From the NCBI GenBank assembly GCA_948567375.1, contig OX419759.1:60861493-60925492 (forward strand): 64,000 bases of DNA. Direction: 5' to 3'. This stretch comes from Lunularia cruciata. Lineage: Eukaryota > Streptophyta > Marchantiopsida > Lunulariales > Lunulariaceae. Both the position numbers and the translations under genes were made by a program. Below, one piece after another: positions 60,401 through 64,000 of this stretch; position 1 is the first letter of the stretch; each line of letters starts with the position of its first letter. Under the pieces are notes generated by a model that was not told the DNA's origin, did not search any database, and saw nothing but the letters and a program-made list of their open reading frames with translations.

Positions 60401-60892
60401 AGGTTAACTTTTTTACTTATAGTGAAATGTAGACTCAATTTTTTGGTAGTCTTATTTAGATTATATTCTTATTTCTCTTTAAATAAGCAACAACAGTAAA
60501 ACATACAACTTTGAGACTTTGATCCAAATATCTATTTATTTCCATATATCAACCTAGTATAAAGAGGTTAACTTTTTTACTTATAGTGAAATGTAGACTC
60601 AATTTTTTGGTAGACTTATTTAGATTATATTATTATTTCTCTTTAAACAAGCAACAACAGTAAAACATACAACTTTGAGACTTTGATCCAATTATCTATT
60701 TATTTCCATATATCAACCTAGTATAAAGAGGTTAACTTTTTTACTTATAGTGAAATGTAGACTCAATTTTTTGGTAGACTTATTTAGATTATATTCTTAT
60801 TTCTCTCTAAATAAGCAACAGAAGTAAAACATACAACTTTGAGACTTTGATCCAATTATCTATTTATTTCCATATACCAACCTAGTATAGGC
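60401..60892. repeat. Three tandem copies of a 164-bp AT-rich unit
   Basis: Unit starts AGGTTAACTTTTTTACTTA at 60401, 60565 and 60729; copies differ at only a few bases. The sequence has no coding potential. Minisatellite-like array followed closely by a TA microsatellite. Confidence 0.95.
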
Positions 60893-60912
60893 ACATCATT
60901 CAAAATATAATG

Positions 60913-60917
<5 letters not shown>

Positions 60918-60988
<71 letters not shown>
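60918..60988. repeat. (TA)n microsatellite, about 35 units
   Basis: Uninterrupted TA dinucleotides over about 70 bp. Likely length-polymorphic and able to extrude cruciforms. Confidence 0.97.
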
Positions 60989-60991
<3 letters not shown>

Positions 60992-61702
60992 ACTCATAGG
61001 TATATTTCAGATTCAAATATTTTCCACAAATTGGAAAACTCCTAATTTATTATGATAGATTTAATTATTCTTGAATTTATAGTATTGCAGAATTTTATGT
61101 ATTTTAAGTATTTCCTTTAGAGTGAAAATTTCATTTGCCATTCTAATTTAGATTGAAATTTTTGTAACACAAAATATCCCCTAAAAATTTAATATTTTTA
61201 ATGAATGAAAAGCATAGCCATCATTTGTATTTAAATCTTTGTATATGTACCTTGCATGGAAGATCTGTACCTTATTGAAATCATAATAGGCTACGGTACT
61301 TTCTTCTTTGTTTTGTGAATATTGTCTACGTCTTGCTTAGTAGGTGTGATATTATTTGTGAAGAGTTACCTCAAACCAATCATCTATATGCTGAACTGAA
61401 GATCATATCTACAAAGTAGAGTTGCAAGTAGCAAATCTTATTATTTCATCTAATCCGCCATAGGGGAAACAACTTTTGCTAGTGAACAAGTCAAATGGGC
61501 CATTGGGAAAAAAGCGCTGCTCCCAAGCTATGGTCCAAAGACTTTAATTTTGGTGAGCTTCATCAACACCATGGCAGATTTGGTTAGTTGAGGTGCATGA
61601 CCATGCCAAAGCAAATAAGTTGCATATTGATGGGAATGTATAACTTGGATTTAAGGACTCAACTTCAAAATAATTTTATATCCAATAATTCATGACATGG
61701 AT

Positions 61703-61736
61703 ACTCAACTTACATAGTATACTATGTAAGTTGAGT
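61703..61736. repeat. 34-bp perfect palindrome
   Basis: ACTCAACTTACATAGTA is followed immediately by its exact reverse complement. No spacer. Confidence 0.95.
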
Positions 61737-61739
61737 CTA

Positions 61740-61767
61740 GTCTAAGCATAGTATACTATGCCTAGAC
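61740..61767. repeat. 28-bp palindrome (one mismatch) adjoining the 34-bp palindrome
   Basis: GTCTAAGCATAGTA then TACTATGCCTAGAC; the central 16 bp (61746-61761) are perfect. Shares the CATAGTATACTATG core with the preceding palindrome. Confidence 0.9.
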
Positions 61768-63623
61768 AAACTAGTATTAATATTTAGAGAAATTTCACAA
61801 TATGACAATATTTTTGCTAAAATTTCACCATATGACCTTGTTTTAAGAAACTCCACAATATGAACTTGTTTTTGTGAGAGTTGCATGAAAATCACATTGC
61901 AATGTTATTTCCATATGCTTCATCTGCATTGCATACCACACTCACACAAATTGACCAACCTATTCTAGGCAAACAATCTGATTATGCATCAATCTGATCT
62001 CAACTTGAAGAGCAAAAAATCTAGAATTTTCTATGAGCATTGTGTATGAGTCTTTTGACTATGTCAAAATTTTTGTTCAAGACTACACTACTATGAAAAA
62101 CTAAAGCATTGATGTGAAGTTGGTAATATCAAAAAAATAGTTCTAAAATATTATGGTCCCAAGAAAATCAAACTATCCTTATAGTCTTCATGCAATCTTC
62201 AGCAAACAAACATAAAATGTAAATTGATAAAGTTGAACATGGATCATTCTTATGAAGGAACTTGGGAAAAATTGAGGGTTCTAAGACTGCTCATAAATGG
62301 GTAGATGAGAAATTTCAAAAAATACTTGTGGTGATGGTTCAACCATAAACCAAAGAACATTCAACCTACCTCCAGAGGATCTATGACATTAAACTTAATA
62401 TAATGTTTGTTGATGCAAAGGTCAAAGAAGCATAATCATGTTGTGCAATAGTTCAAAAAAGAATCATATGGTGAGATCCCTTAAGAGATGAAGCACTTTA
62501 CTTGGAGCGGGGGGAACTTGGCTTAATCTACTTGGAGTAGACTTGCTTAAAATAATAATAATAATAATAATTAAATATGATTATTTCTTGTAAAATATAT
62601 CTTGAATTACTTAAATTAAAAGTGCCTCTCATTTTCCCACTATTAAGTACTCTTATACCTTTGCTATTTAGTCTTGCTATTCCAAGTTATAATGTAATGA
62701 ACTTATAATGGTTACCAAACTTATAAAACTTCACATAATCTTTATTTATTTTAAATCTGAAATATATAACACATAATTGATATATTTATAAACTACATAG
62801 AAAATTATAAGTTGTACATATACACTCCATAAAATAAAATTTCAATTGCTCTACACATTTTAAACATAGAATGCACCAACTAAACCTAAAATAATTCATG
62901 AAAGTAGCATTTTAAACACAACTTGAGATATAGGTGTTGCAAACAGAATTCTATATTATCCGTTAGATAAGAGAGTAAATTATTTTATAAATAAATTGAA
63001 ATCAAAGATAGTTCTTCTTAATAATTCTTAATTTTATATGTTCCTTTGGTAATTTTATTTCCAGTGGATATAAAGTGCCTCTCAAGATTATATTTTATGT
63101 AATATTATGAAATTAAATAGGACCTGAAAAACATAGTAGATCACATGATATACATCTTTTATTTAATAAAGTTTAACATAAATTTATTTAATTAATATCC
63201 TGACCAGAATCTAAATGCGATTACTTTTGAAAAATACATAAAGATAATCCATAAAGTTCATATAACACACTAACGCCATATATTGCATGAGGACCCTAGT
63301 AAGCAAGCTAAGTAACACCAAACAACTCTTACTATCTTATGTGGGTAAGATAGAACATAAGTCGAAGAGTACTCCAACAAAATAGATGAAATCAAGGATA
63401 AGGGGGAAAAAAATGCACTATCACATTACTGATCATTACTGATTGGTCTTACTTATTTAAAATCAGACAGTAAGATAATTCATCTACTATTTCAGAACCC
63501 CAAATGCTCTTGAGACACACATATAACTATATTTATAGTTGATGCTTCATTGGAGATGTGTTTATCTACGAATTAAATTTCCCTATATGTTAGAAACTAC
63601 CTTCCTTTATTACTAAACCCCTT

Positions 63624-63675
63624 TTACCTTTTTCCTCTCTCCCTTGTACGGCTTGATGGGGTCTTCCCATCCTTC
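63624..63675. repeat. 52-bp dispersed sequence also present in the left palindrome arm
   Basis: Matches 16518-16569 at 51 of 52 positions (core CTCCCTTGTACGGCTTGATG). It stands out as GC-rich against an AT-rich background here. Confidence 0.85.
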
Positions 63676-64000
63676 TTTTTCAAGTAGTTCAAATGATTAT
63701 CAAGAAATCACCTTATAATCATCCAAACAAGATAATGTAATCTATGATGCATCATATTGAAGTCTTAATATATTGATTAATTTTACATGAATAAATATTC
63801 AATCTTATATATACGTTATTATGGTATGAAACTTAATTTGAAAATATAACACATTTACTTATATTTTTGTACTTTTATATTGTTCGTATGTAGTCTTACT
63901 GATTCAAATTACTAAAAACAGCATCATTGAACATTAAAAAAAAAATACAACCTATTTTAGATACTAAGCTATTGTTATTATTATTTACATTTGAAAGTAA
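63676..64000. other. AT-rich DNA to window end
   Basis: Nothing recognised. Confidence 0.5.

Larger units (their letters stand above)
60989..63623. other. AT-rich intergenic DNA
   Basis: No gene is supported. Contains the palindromes at 61703-61761 and an (AAT)n tract at about 62551-62571. Remaining sequence shows only short AT-rich frames. Confidence 0.5.

Noticed and set aside
60401-60892. CRISPR-like array
   Set aside because: The units are contiguous 164-bp tandem copies without alternating unique spacers, in plant nuclear DNA.

Overview
This is nuclear DNA from a plant (streptophyte). It has intron-containing genes, a plastid-type bifunctional riboflavin enzyme (RIBA), Ty1/copia and Ty3/gypsy LTR retrotransposons primed from initiator tRNA-Met, and AT-rich repeat-dense flanks. 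A spliced gene resembling LRRC46, an axonemal leucine-rich-repeat protein, suggests a lineage with flagellated sperm (bryophyte, lycophyte, fern or cycad/Ginkgo grade). That placement is inference; I cannot name the species.

Layout. 1-5.0 kb: internal region of a decayed Ty3/gypsy element, mostly minus strand. 5.5-8.5 kb: LTR fragments and AT-rich intergenic DNA. 8.6-15.4 kb: a genic island with the LRRC46-like gene on the plus strand; exons 10179-13435 chain in frame through one GC-AG intron. 15.48-37.33 kb: one large imperfect palindrome, axis near 22912.5. Each arm carries a complete seven-exon RIBA gene, head to head (minus 18675-21970; plus 23855-27150). The right arm was later interrupted by an unidentified 1.17-kb insertion and a 5.9-kb copia element. 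37.3-59.6 kb: nested retrotransposon territory. It holds a structurally complete chromovirus (41740-47275), solo LTRs of two families, an older minus-strand gypsy element (about 49.1-57.25 kb) and a decayed pogo-like transposase. 59.6-64 kb: AT-rich DNA with a 164-bp triplicate, a long TA microsatellite and tandem perfect palindromes.

How the parts relate. The two RIBA genes should supply the two entry enzymes of riboflavin synthesis in plastids (3,4-dihydroxy-2-butanone-4-phosphate synthase and GTP cyclohydrolase II). About 4.1 kb covering nearly all of each transcription unit, introns included, is almost identical between arms, while sequence just outside on both sides is only about 80-90% alike. 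The copia insertion in one arm has visibly diverged LTRs. The inverted duplication is therefore older than the identical core, which points to later homogenisation, probably gene conversion. The left arm preserves empty sites for both right-arm insertions.

All stop codons that break the chromovirus reading frames are explicable as C-to-T changes (CAA, CAG or CGA to stop), as expected from decay of methylated DNA. Its LTR family carries heat-shock-element-like arrays upstream of a TATA box. Coordinates of repeats and splice sites were read by eye; percentages are estimates.
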